Shown: piece by piece, positions 42,541 through 51,734 of the stretch
Layout: every line of letters begins with the position of its first letter
Numbering within the stretch: the stretch's first letter is position 1
Assembly: GCA_006247105.1 (NCBI GenBank)
Contig: CM016928.1
Location: forward strand, 1,054,001 to 1,118,000
Source of the DNA: Giardia muris
Lineage: Eukaryota; Fornicata; Diplomonadida; Hexamitidae
Reading direction: 5' to 3'
DNA length: 64,000 nucleotides
Notes under the pieces: generated by a model
Database searches by the model: none
What the model saw: the letters and a program-made list of their open reading frames with translations, nothing else
Told to the model about the DNA's origin: nothing
Made by a program: the position numbers and the translations under genes

Positions 42541-42727
42541 CTTATGTCTTTACAGCCAAAGGGCCGAGAAGCCTCTTTGGGAGGGTATGAGTGGTAGAGG
42601 TCATAGCACAATCCTCAGCTCCACACCAACTACGCCCCCTGTCGGTGACTGCCTCGGGCCTCGGCTACTCAATCTCGTCCAGAACGGTTTTGATTTCGAT
42701 TCTTCGGCCTTTCGCGCAAAGAGGCAA
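42541..42727. promoter_or_regulatory. 187-nt divergent intergenic region
   Basis: Separates HCMP (minus) and the first GASP-like gene (plus); one of the longest gaps in the window. Open frames cross it in both directions but show no conserved domain. Near the plus start lies AAAGAGGC (42718-42725), also found before the second GASP-like gene. No RNA gene was recognised. Confidence 0.4.
42718..42725 (+). promoter_or_regulatory. AAAGAGGC motif upstream of GASP-like gene 1
   Basis: The octamer ends 2 nt before the ATG at 42728 and recurs at 47317-47324 before the paralogue. It may be a shared start-proximal promoter element or a relic of duplication. Confidence 0.4.
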
Positions 42728-45700
42728 ATGCCTTCGTTCACAGCGGAGGACTGGTTCAGGGCCGTTGACGAGGCGGACGACAGCGCGCTTCGCGCGCACT
42801 GTGGGGAATTCGCCCGCGAGAAGGACGAGAGCGGAGAGACCGCGTTGATGCGGGCGGTCAGAGCTCATAACTACTCCATCGTCAAGATTCTCCTCTACAA
42901 GGGGAGCGGGGTGACAAACGCGTCGGGGCTCACGGCTCTGATGATCGCCGCCGTAGTCAATGACCCCCAGTGCTGCCGCGCGCTCGTCGCAAAGGAGTCT
43001 CACCTTCTATTGCCGGATGGGCGCACTCCTCTCATGCTTGCCGCTGCCGCAGGATGCTTCGATTCGACGAAGGCATTGATGCCTTACTATGCAGGAAAGC
43101 AGGACGGACGTGGGCGAACAGCCCAGATGTATGCGGCAGAGGCTGGGCATCTCCCGATTGTCGAGCTTCTTCAACCCCGTGAGGGCTGTCTCTTCTCCAA
43201 TCTGCAGGAGACCGCTCTCTCCCTTGCTTTGGCAAACCATCACCGCCACATAGTCGACTATCTCCACGCCCTTGAGAACGTCCTCACATCGACGCAGCCC
43301 GAGGCGGAACTTCTCTGGTCTCAATATTCGCGAGGTGACGACTCGTTTGGGCAGAGTGGACATGCTTCGGAGCGCTCAAGTATCACCGACTCACACGCAC
43401 GCATGGAGCTTTCTGACACTCTCGAGAGCAACAAGGCGCTCTTAATGTCTGAGTTGCACAGCACGAATCTCGAGCTGAAGAGCCGCATCGGGAAGCTCCA
43501 CGTCGAGGCCTCTGATATGATGAAGCGCAACACTGAGCTGTCAAACGAGAACCGCCGCCTCTGTGACCTCGTATCGGCCCTTAGACACCGTCTCCTCACG
43601 GCGGAGACAGATCTGAAAGATGAGCAGCAGCGCGCCAAGGACTTCGAGGATCGGGCTGATGAACTCACAAAATCTCAGCATGCCGAGTTCAACGATCCTC
43701 AGCACGACCCCCGGACTCTAGCTCAGAACCTTAGAGACCGTGAGCTCGAGTTGATTGATCTTCGCACACGCCTCATGAATAGTCAGGCGGTTTCGACCAT
43801 GGCCGAGGAGCTGGAGCGACGTGCTGGTGCTGCGGAGGCCGAGAACCGCCGGAAGGACGATGAGATCGATGGGCTCAGGAAGCGCCTTGCCGTCCTCGAT
43901 GATCTGGTTGCTGAGAACAAGGAGCTACGCCAGAAGATTCAGGACCATGATCAGAGACTCGTTGAGGCCGCTCCCGACGACGAGATTTCTCTCCAGGAGG
44001 AGAATCGGAATTTGAACGATCTCGTTGCCAAGCTTCAGGCCCAAGTTGAACAGGTTCGCCAGGACGCCGCCAGACTCGCGGAGAGCAATCGTCTGGTCTC
44101 ATCTCTGCAGCAGGATGTTGACAGCCTTCGCACCGAAAATGATGAGATGCGGAAGTCTCTCCAGGCGAGAGACCAAGACCAAAATCAGGCTTCCGAAGAG
44201 CCCAAGCTTCAAGATGAGATCAATGAGATGGAGGTCGGGGCGCTGAGGCGCAATAACCAAGTTCTTCGAGAGAAGTGCGAGGAGCTGGAGGCCCAGATAG
44301 CAGATCTCCGGTCCCAACTGCACGCCTTCGAGGACTCACGCAAGGCCTCTGCCCGTAACCTGGCCGATCTTGAGGAGCAGCTACGGATGCGCGACGAGTC
44401 CATAACCCTTCTTAACGACGAACTTCGAGAGCTTCGGGAGCACGCTGGTATAGTCCCTGCGCGCGAGATGTTGGCCGGTGAGCTCAACGAGAAGCAAAAG
44501 ATTGCCAATGGGCTCAAGGTTGAGGCGCAGATGCTCGGAGAGGACATTGCAGCGCGGAGGTCGGAGCTCTCCGGTCTCGAGACTCAATTGGAGGGCCTGA
44601 TGTCACTCCAGGAAGCGATGGATCGGATCCGCGAACTAGAGGAGAAGATCGAGGAACGAGGCGGCGAGCTTCAGGAATTGAAGGCCCTTGACGAGGATGA
44701 TCATCAAGCTGCTCGGATTGTTGAACTCGAGCAGGAGGTTGAGGCTCTGACTTCTGAGCTTAAGCATCTCCATGATGCCAACGCAGCGAAGGCTCAGGAG
44801 CTCCACACTCTGCATATGCAGATTGTGGAGCTGACACGTCAGAACGACGACCTTGAACAGGCGGTGTCAGGTCATGGGACTGGAGACGATGCCCGTGTCG
44901 CGGTCCTTGATGATCACGTCGAAACGCTCCGGAACGAGCTCGCCGCTAGAGATAATGCTCTTGCAGGGCTCGGGGCTGTTCGGAAGGAGCTCGAGGACGC
45001 GGTGGGGCAGCTTGCTATCGCGCGTGAGAGGATCGAGAACCTCGAGAGGAAGAATCGGATTCTCGACAATCGAGTCGCCAGCGGGGATGCCGAGGTTCGG
45101 GAGCTCCGTGAACTGCTAGCCCAGTACGAACGGGAGGGGAGTACTGAACCCGGTGAGCAGCCGCTTGCAGAGCGTGTTCGCGAGCTCGAGGATCGTTGCG
45201 AGAGGCTCCAGGGTGAGTCTGTTCCCATTGAAGAGGGTGAAGATGCGGATGACTATGCTATCCAGGCGCTGGAGGATGAGCTGAGGTCTACACGGGAGAG
45301 CCTTCAGTTAGCCGAGAAGGAGATTGCAGTGCTTCAACGGGCCCGCCATGATGATGAGCACAAGATTTCGGAACTCAAGAAAAAGCTCGATGTGCTTATT
45401 CGCGACAATGATGACCTCCAGTCCAGCATTGATGGAGCTCCCCACGGCGACGATGCCCGTGTTAGGGTCCTCGATGATAGTCTGGAGAAGCTTCGCGATG
45501 AGCTTGCTCGGCGTGAGGAGGAGCTTGCGAAGCAGGGGGCCCTTCTTGAAGAGCTGAAATGCTACAGGGAGCGGTGCGGGAAGCTCGAGGCGGAGCTTCA
45601 TGATCTCCAGAAGAACCTCATTCGCGAACGGGACGCTAAGGAGGCTAGAGAAAAGGACGTTGCAGAGCTTCGTGATGACCTTGATGCCGAGCGCGTTCAC

Positions 45701-47293
45701 TCTGCAGAGGCGGCTGCGTACGACATTGAGGAGCGAGACGAGGAGATTCGGGCGCTCGAGGCGGAAGTCCGCTACCTGCATCTGTTCAACAACGGGAAGG
45801 CTGCCGAGCTGGTTGAGCTTCGGCAGACACTCGATACGCTCCAGCGCGAGAACGAGGATCTTCGGCAGTCTGTGTTGGGAGAGCCAACTGGAGAGGATGT
45901 GCGCGTCGCTGTGCTGCAGCAGGAGGTCGACTCTCTGACGGCCTCTGTCGTCAAAAAGGATGAGGATATTTCGCGGTTGCAGCAAGACCTCAACGCCCAG
46001 GGAGACGCGATGGACCGTCTTGCAAGAGCTCAGCAGGAGCTTGCAGATCGGCAGAGACAGATCACGATCCTTGAGGATCGCATCAATGCTCTTAACTCCG
46101 ATGTTTGTGATCTTCGGTCCGTCCGTGACGAGCTCGAAAGGGATAATGCGTCTCTCCACTGCAAGTTGGAGGCGGCCGACGCACAGCTCGACGCTCTCGA
46201 CGGGAAGAATGCGGAGGAGCTTCAAACCCGTCTGGCTCTTCTTGAGCAGGAGCTGGTCGATCTGAGGAGCGCCAGCATCCCCATCGTCCGCAACGAGCGG
46301 GGGGAGTATTACCTCGATCGTGATACTTCGGTTAGCCACGTTGAGGAGCACGGCCTGCAGCTCGAGGTCCCCACGTCGGCCACCAAGGATGCGGAAGGAG
46401 AGCGGGTCAGAGCGCTCACTGAGGAGCTCGATGACATTCGTCGCGCCGCAGATGCCTCATCAAAGAGCTTGCATGCCCTCAATGAGACTCTTCGAGAGAA
46501 GGACGCTTTATTGAAGACGCTGGAAGCGCAAGTTGAGGACCTCAACGGAGAAGTATCTGGGCTTCGAGCTGAGCTTGAGGATGCGCAAAAGCAGCTTCGT
46601 GCCGCCCAAGACTCAGGAGACTCGAACTCAGGCGGGGATGACAAAGCCACGGATCGTGACGATCTCATCCGCGAGATCGAACGTCTCACCAACGAGCGTC
46701 GACGCCTCAGCAGTGATAACCTGAGACTTGAAACCGATAGGAATGTCCTCACTGACAAGGTTCGGCACCTGGAGGGTTTACTTGCAGAGAAGGAAAAAGA
46801 AAAGGAGAAGGAGAGGACTGCACCTGTACCGACCCAAGAGGTGGCTCCTCTGCCTGCTCCGATGGTTGTGATCGACGAGTCTCTTAACGAGCGAGTCAAT
46901 GAGCTGGAAAGGGAGCGTGGGGAGCTGGTAGCGAAGCTTAGCGCCCTGGTGAGCGAGAATGACGCTCTTCGAGGTTCGCGGGATGCCGCCGAGCAGGACC
47001 GCGCCGATGTGATGCGACAGCTCACTAGCAAGCTGGCGACGATCAGTGAGCTTGTGAAGCATAGCGAGGGCCTTGAGGAGGAGCTACAGGCCCTTCAGAG
47101 GAAGCTTGCGGAGGCTCCTGTCACGAAGTCCATCTCCTCCGGACTCATAGAAGGGCTTCCGACGCCGACAACCGTCCAGGAAGCCGATGACCAGATGAAG
47201 CGTTTGGACCGCCTGACTACCTTTGTGGCGGGCCTTTGCATGGGCGCGTCGATGACGCTTGGCGCTGGCTTCATCCAGCGGTTTATCGAATAA
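42728..47293 (+). CDS. GASP-180-like ankyrin plus coiled-coil protein 1, with hydrophobic C-terminus
   Basis: The 1521-residue protein starts MPSFTAEDWFRAVDEAD with about five ankyrin repeats (residues ~8-185: GETALMRAVRAHNYSIVKILL, GLTALMIAAVVNDPQCCRALV, GRTPLMLAAAAGCFDSTKALM, GRTAQMYAAEAGHLPIVELL). A nearly continuous coiled coil of over 1200 residues follows, dense in Leu/Glu/Arg heptads. This architecture matches the Giardia axoneme-associated GASP-180 proteins. Unlike its neighbour it ends in a hydrophobic segment (TTFVAGLCMGASMTLGAGFI) that could be a tail anchor. Start chosen at 42728: the longer frame overlaps the HCMP signal-peptide region antisense, and the alignment with the paralogue begins at MPSFTAEDW. 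Confidence 0.9.
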   Translation: MPSFTAEDWFRAVDEADDSALRAHCGEFAREKDESGETALMRAVRAHNYSIVKILLYKGSGVTNASGLTALMIAAVVNDPQCCRALVAKESHLLLPDGRTPLMLAAAAGCFDSTKALMPYYAGKQDGRGRTAQMYAAEAGHLPIVELLQPREGCLFSNLQETALSLALANHHRHIVDYLHALENVLTSTQPEAELLWSQYSRGDDSFGQSGHASERSSITDSHARMELSDTLESNKALLMSELHSTNLELKSRIGKLHVEASDMMKRNTELSNENRRLCDLVSALRHRLLTAETDLKDEQQRAKDFEDRADELTKSQHAEFNDPQHDPRTLAQNLRDRELELIDLRTRLMNSQAVSTMAEELERRAGAAEAENRRKDDEIDGLRKRLAVLDDLVAENKELRQKIQDHDQRLVEAAPDDEISLQEENRNLNDLVAKLQAQVEQVRQDAARLAESNRLVSSLQQDVDSLRTENDEMRKSLQARDQDQNQASEEPKLQDEINEMEVGALRRNNQVLREKCEELEAQIADLRSQLHAFEDSRKASARNLADLEEQLRMRDESITLLNDELRELREHAGIVPAREMLAGELNEKQKIANGLKVEAQMLGEDIAARRSELSGLETQLEGLMSLQEAMDRIRELEEKIEERGGELQELKALDEDDHQAARIVELEQEVEALTSELKHLHDANAAKAQELHTLHMQIVELTRQNDDLEQAVSGHGTGDDARVAVLDDHVETLRNELAARDNALAGLGAVRKELEDAVGQLAIARERIENLERKNRILDNRVASGDAEVRELRELLAQYEREGSTEPGEQPLAERVRELEDRCERLQGESVPIEEGEDADDYAIQALEDELRSTRESLQLAEKEIAVLQRARHDDEHKISELKKKLDVLIRDNDDLQSSIDGAPHGDDARVRVLDDSLEKLRDELARREEELAKQGALLEELKCYRERCGKLEAELHDLQKNLIRERDAKEAREKDVAELRDDLDAERVHSAEAAAYDIEERDEEIRALEAEVRYLHLFNNGKAAELVELRQTLDTLQRENEDLRQSVLGEPTGEDVRVAVLQQEVDSLTASVVKKDEDISRLQQDLNAQGDAMDRLARAQQELADRQRQITILEDRINALNSDVCDLRSVRDELERDNASLHCKLEAADAQLDALDGKNAEELQTRLALLEQELVDLRSASIPIVRNERGEYYLDRDTSVSHVEEHGLQLEVPTSATKDAEGERVRALTEELDDIRRAADASSKSLHALNETLREKDALLKTLEAQVEDLNGEVSGLRAELEDAQKQLRAAQDSGDSNSGGDDKATDRDDLIREIERLTNERRRLSSDNLRLETDRNVLTDKVRHLEGLLAEKEKEKEKERTAPVPTQEVAPLPAPMVVIDESLNERVNELERERGELVAKLSALVSENDALRGSRDAAEQDRADVMRQLTSKLATISELVKHSEGLEEELQALQRKLAEAPVTKSISSGLIEGLPTPTTVQEADDQMKRLDRLTTFVAGLCMGASMTLGAGFIQRFIE

Positions 47294-47316
47294 ATCAGAC
47301 TTGCGCTTAATTTTAA

Positions 47317-47324
47317 AAAGAGGC
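47317..47324 (+). promoter_or_regulatory. AAAGAGGC motif upstream of GASP-like gene 2
   Basis: Octamer 1 nt before ATG 47326, identical to that before the paralogous gene at 42728, within an A/T-rich 32-nt intergenic region. Confidence 0.4.
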
Positions 47325-47325
47325 G

Positions 47326-50300
47326 ATGCTTCCGAGCGCGGAGGATTGGTTCAGCGCGATTGACAACCGCGACTGCGCGGTCGTCAAGCAGAACATCCAG
47401 ACTTACGGGAAGACGCTCGACAAGGAGGGCCAGACGGGGCTCATGCACGCGGTGGAGAACAACGACCTCGAGATGGTGAAGGTTCTTGCGTACACGGAGC
47501 ATTCTCTGAAGAATCGGGACGGTCTGACGGCGATCATGCTTGCGGCCCGCTCGAATCGTGGCGACATCTGCAAGCGCCTCATCTCCTACGAGATGTCGAC
47601 TCGCGACCCTGAAGGCCGCACCGCCCTGATGTACGCGGCCATGCACAACGCGATCGACGCGGTCATCTACCTTCTCCCCTACCAGAAGACGCTCCAAGAT
47701 AACCGTGGGCGCACGGCCCTGATGTATGCCGCGGAGAACAACCATCTCGAGGTTGTCAAGTATCTCGCGATCCGCGAGCGGGAGATCACCTCCGATGACG
47801 GGGAGACCGCTCTGATCATTGCGGCGAACGCCGGTAACGCAGATGTCGTCCATTACCTCAAGCAGTTCGAAGGCAAGGCATGTCCCGAGGCGACGAGCCA
47901 GTCTCTGCAGAACCTCTCGATGAACCTCACTGCGAGCTACGATCGCCAGGCCCCCGGAACTGGGGCCGATGAGTTCGCTAGGAATGTTAGTTATATCGAC
48001 ACCATGCGTGCCGGTGGGGCCTCGGCTTTCACAGGCTCCTCGAAGACCCAACTCGAGCGCGACCTCGAGGCTAAGATCCTCACGCTCGAGGAGAAGCTTA
48101 AAACTCTTCATGACGAGTCCTCGACCGTCTATTCGAACAACGTCATTCTCGAGGACCAGATCAAGCGCCTCAAGCAGACGATCGTCGACTACAAGCGCCA
48201 GATCGACGCGCTTCAGGCTGCCGCTGCAGACAACCTCGTTGCGTCCCAGGCCCTGAGCGTGCAGGATGCCGGAAGATCGAACCTGCAGCTTTCGGGCTTT
48301 GCCTCGCCCGAGGAGGGGACTCGGGACGATCTCCTCCGTCAGCTGACAGACGAGCAGGAGCGGAGCCAGAAACTTGAGGAGGCGCTCAAGCGTTCCCATG
48401 GTGAAGAGGGGGAGATGGAGCGGAAGCTCGAGGAGGAGCGGCGGCGCAATGCTGAGCTCCAGCGGCTCCTTGACGAGCTCAATGGATCGCAGATCGGCGG
48501 CGCCGTCGACCGCCTTCAGGAGGAGCTTGCAGCGAAGCAGTGCGAGATTGATCGTCTCAATAGGATTATCAGCAGCCAGGCCTCCCCAGTCATTGGCGGG
48601 GGCGACGGGGAGCGGGTTCGAGCGCTTGAGGAGGAGCTTCGAGCCACAGTCCAGCGTCTACGCGAGTCCGAGGATGAATTAGCGGCCTTGCGTGGTGCTG
48701 CTTCCCCTGACGAGGCTCTTCTTCGTAAGGTCGAGGATCAAGAGCGCGAGATCGCTGAACTTCGCCGCAAGGTCCGGAGTCAAGAGCAAGAAATTGCGGA
48801 GCTTTCTGCCCTTCTCCACAACGCCTGTGACGAAGCGGAGGCGCGGCGGCTCCGCGAGGAGAACAGTCTTCTCCGTGCGAAGGTTGCTCGTGGCCCGTCG
48901 GAGCAGGAAGCCGGGCTTCTCCGCGAGCTTGATCGTCTCCGTGCAGTGATCATCGAGCAAGGCGCGGCGCTGGCGCGCACGGATGGAGAGGCGGCACGTT
49001 TACGACAGACAGTCGATGATCTTAGCGAACGACTTTCCGGAGCCGCACCTGGTACTGATACGCGCGCTCTTGAGGAAGAATTGGCGGCAGCGAGAGCCGA
49101 GATCAGTCGTCTTCATGCCATTGCCATCCAAGAAGGTAACGAGGGAGACCGACTTCAAGCACTCGAGGGCGAGGTCCGCTTCCTTACCCAGACTCTTATC
49201 CATCGGGATGATACAATTCGCAAGCTAAAAGCGGAGCTTGAGGCGGTTCCGAACGTCGCCTCGAAGCCGGAGGTAGCGACTGAGGGGCTTGATGAGAAGG
49301 TTCGTGCTCGTGACCAGGAGATAGAGCGTCTTCGGGATGCGCTAACTAGGGCGCTCGATGGGGAGGACGAGGCGCCTGATTACGAGCTCGAGAAAGTCCT
49401 ACGAGGGATGATCTCTCGGCTTGAGGATCAGGTCCGTGATCGAGATCGGGAGATTACTGAGCTCCGGGAGGCGCGGGCGGTGGCTGACGCAGCTTCTAGC
49501 GGGTCTAACAAGGTCGCGGCGCTCATGCTCGACATCTCCACCCTTCAGTCCCACAACCGTTTCCTCGAGCAGTCTATCGCCGACAAGCAGGAGGAGGTCA
49601 ACCGTCTCATGCAGCAGCTCCAGGAGGGGCAGACAGCGGACATCCTCAAGCGCCTCAAGGACGCGGAGGCGGAGCTCGACACTCTTCGACGCGACCTCCT
49701 CGATACTTGCGTTAAGCTCGAGACAGCGAACGCAGCGGCCCCGAACTACGAGCCTCCAACGACGGACAACCTTATTGAGCGTTTGCAGGAGGACATCGAG
49801 ATGCTCAAGCGCGAGATGGCGACGCGGTCGGATGCGATCGGCCGACTGCAGGGCCGTGTAGCTCCCACAGATGAGCTTGATTCCGACGATTCGGAGAACA
49901 GGGCATTGCGCGATCTTATCAACAAGGCTTCGGAGTGCGATCCGTCAGAACTCCTCCTCAAAATCGCAGACCTCGAGGAGCAGGTCGAGGAGCTTCAGGA
50001 CGAGCTCGAGGGGCGCGATGAGGAGGTCGCCCGCCTCGCAGAGGCCATTATGCACCAGCAGCGCTCCTTTATGCACTTACGTGAGGCGGCCATTGCGCGA
50101 CAGAGCAATGTAGCAGCCTTGAATACTATCGTGGATACGGTCCAGAGTCTCCCGTCTGTCGCGAACTCTGCGACGTCCGCGGCCACCGAAAGCCTTCACC
50201 GGGCTGAAATCGATTCGTTTTCCCAGCAGCTGCTCGCAAAGACACGGGAGGCTGACGAGCTCGCCCGGATCAACGAGTTCAATGGAGAGCGTATCGCGGC

Positions 50301-51663
50301 GATGGGACAGGACCTTGACACTCTCAAGGAGGACGTCGCTGACAAGCGTTCCGAGCTCGAGGCTCTGCGCATTCAGCTCCGTGCTCGCGAACGGCGGATC
50401 GAGCAGCTCAAGGCTCTGGCCTCGCGCTCGGTGGACGCGGAGGCTCTTGAGCGCGAGAATGAGCGGCTGCGAGGCCTCATCGACTACGAGAAGATCGCCC
50501 TTCTTCAGAAGGAGATTGATGAGGACGTGAACAAGGTGGCCGCCCACACCCTCTCCAAGCAGGAGGAGCTCGATAGCCTACGTCAGGCTGCTTTCCGTAC
50601 GGAACAGCCGAACGAGAAGGCTGATGAGTACCAACGGTTGCTTCAGGAGAAGGAGCGCGAGATCCAGAAGCTTCGCGATCAACTCAAAGGGCATTATTCT
50701 GCGGGCGGTTCATCGGACGCGGCGAAGGCAACGCCAGATCAGGCTGATGATTACGAGGAGCTTCTCATAAAGCGGGCGGCCGAGATAGAGCGTCTCCGAG
50801 CCCTTCTTTATCGCTCCCTTGACGACGAGAGCTCCGAGATCCAAAGAAGCCTGAGCGAGATGGACCGTGCCGAGCTCAATCGAAAGGAGGAGCGCATCAG
50901 GGAACTGGAACGTTATGCGGAGAGCCTGTCGCAGAGCCTTGCAAACGCAGATGTTGACCAGCTCCGTTCTCAGATCGGAAAACTTGAGGACCAGGTCAAC
51001 AAGCTACACAGGAGCATTAAGGAGAAGGATGAGCGTCTCGCCTTGATCCCGATGAACGCGGACGAGTTGAACGAGCGGCTCCAGAAGGCGAACGACCAAG
51101 TGCAGGAACTTCAGCAGAAGTATGAGGATGCATGCAACGATCGGAATGAACTAAGGGAGAGGCTTCGCCGTCTCCAGGCCGAGCAGCCGGAAGGGATCGG
51201 CTCCGAGGCCAAGTCGATTACCGACCTTTATAGGCAGCTCCAGGACGTGAAGAATGAGAACCTCCGCCTGACGGAGAGCATCACGGAGATGAGCAGGAAG
51301 GAGGCAACCGCCATGCAGAGCATGGGGCAGGCGGTCAGCGAGCTGGAGGATCTTGAGAAGGTGTACCAGAAGCACATCAAGGAGATCAGGGACAACTACG
51401 GTTCGGTAGACGACGTCCTGGACGGAGACTCTAGTAATAAGTCCAAGGTGATGGCGTTGACCAATAAGCTCCGCGCCCTGGAGATGAACCTAGCTAGTGA
51501 GCGCGAGCGGGTCAACGGGATCAACATCAACAACGACGTTTTGAGGAAGAAGATCGATGCGCTTGAGCGCGAAATCCAGAGTCCGGATGCCTTGAGTCCG
51601 CGTGGGCAAGAGAGTCCGACTCGGCGCCATGCGAACGCTCAGGGGACCGATGGGGTCATGTAA
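47326..51663 (+). CDS. GASP-180-like ankyrin plus coiled-coil protein 2
   Basis: Tandem paralogue of the preceding gene. The 1445-residue protein begins MLPSAEDWFSAIDNRDC and has five ankyrin units (GQTGLMHAVENNDLEMVKVLA, GLTAIMLAARSNRGDICKRLI, GRTALMYAAMHNAIDAVIYLL, GRTALMYAAENNHLEVVKYLA, GETALIIAANAGNADVVHYLK; residues ~8-190). A short Ser/Thr linker is followed by ~1180 residues of coiled coil. The EDWF start, repeat number and coiled-coil length match gene 1, but there is no hydrophobic C-terminus; it ends in a Ser/Pro/Arg tail (SPRGQESPTRRHANAQG). Predicted mass of ~160 kDa fits the GASP-180 class of Giardia flagellar proteins. The intergenic distance to gene 1 is 32 nt. Confidence 0.9.
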   Translation: MLPSAEDWFSAIDNRDCAVVKQNIQTYGKTLDKEGQTGLMHAVENNDLEMVKVLAYTEHSLKNRDGLTAIMLAARSNRGDICKRLISYEMSTRDPEGRTALMYAAMHNAIDAVIYLLPYQKTLQDNRGRTALMYAAENNHLEVVKYLAIREREITSDDGETALIIAANAGNADVVHYLKQFEGKACPEATSQSLQNLSMNLTASYDRQAPGTGADEFARNVSYIDTMRAGGASAFTGSSKTQLERDLEAKILTLEEKLKTLHDESSTVYSNNVILEDQIKRLKQTIVDYKRQIDALQAAAADNLVASQALSVQDAGRSNLQLSGFASPEEGTRDDLLRQLTDEQERSQKLEEALKRSHGEEGEMERKLEEERRRNAELQRLLDELNGSQIGGAVDRLQEELAAKQCEIDRLNRIISSQASPVIGGGDGERVRALEEELRATVQRLRESEDELAALRGAASPDEALLRKVEDQEREIAELRRKVRSQEQEIAELSALLHNACDEAEARRLREENSLLRAKVARGPSEQEAGLLRELDRLRAVIIEQGAALARTDGEAARLRQTVDDLSERLSGAAPGTDTRALEEELAAARAEISRLHAIAIQEGNEGDRLQALEGEVRFLTQTLIHRDDTIRKLKAELEAVPNVASKPEVATEGLDEKVRARDQEIERLRDALTRALDGEDEAPDYELEKVLRGMISRLEDQVRDRDREITELREARAVADAASSGSNKVAALMLDISTLQSHNRFLEQSIADKQEEVNRLMQQLQEGQTADILKRLKDAEAELDTLRRDLLDTCVKLETANAAAPNYEPPTTDNLIERLQEDIEMLKREMATRSDAIGRLQGRVAPTDELDSDDSENRALRDLINKASECDPSELLLKIADLEEQVEELQDELEGRDEEVARLAEAIMHQQRSFMHLREAAIARQSNVAALNTIVDTVQSLPSVANSATSAATESLHRAEIDSFSQQLLAKTREADELARINEFNGERIAAMGQDLDTLKEDVADKRSELEALRIQLRARERRIEQLKALASRSVDAEALERENERLRGLIDYEKIALLQKEIDEDVNKVAAHTLSKQEELDSLRQAAFRTEQPNEKADEYQRLLQEKEREIQKLRDQLKGHYSAGGSSDAAKATPDQADDYEELLIKRAAEIERLRALLYRSLDDESSEIQRSLSEMDRAELNRKEERIRELERYAESLSQSLANADVDQLRSQIGKLEDQVNKLHRSIKEKDERLALIPMNADELNERLQKANDQVQELQQKYEDACNDRNELRERLRRLQAEQPEGIGSEAKSITDLYRQLQDVKNENLRLTESITEMSRKEATAMQSMGQAVSELEDLEKVYQKHIKEIRDNYGSVDDVLDGDSSNKSKVMALTNKLRALEMNLASERERVNGININNDVLRKKIDALEREIQSPDALSPRGQESPTRRHANAQGTDGVM

Positions 51664-51734
51664 ATCGATGGAGTGTGAATGTTGCGTTAGATCTGCCGAG
51701 GAGAAAGAAGAGAGCTGTATATCACTGGGAAAAA

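Noticed and set aside
45308..48399. Minus-strand frames up to 434 codons opposite the GASP-like coiled coils
   Set aside because: Leu/Val/Arg-rich mirror translations of heptad codons (GAG/CTC pairs); no domain and no usual start context.
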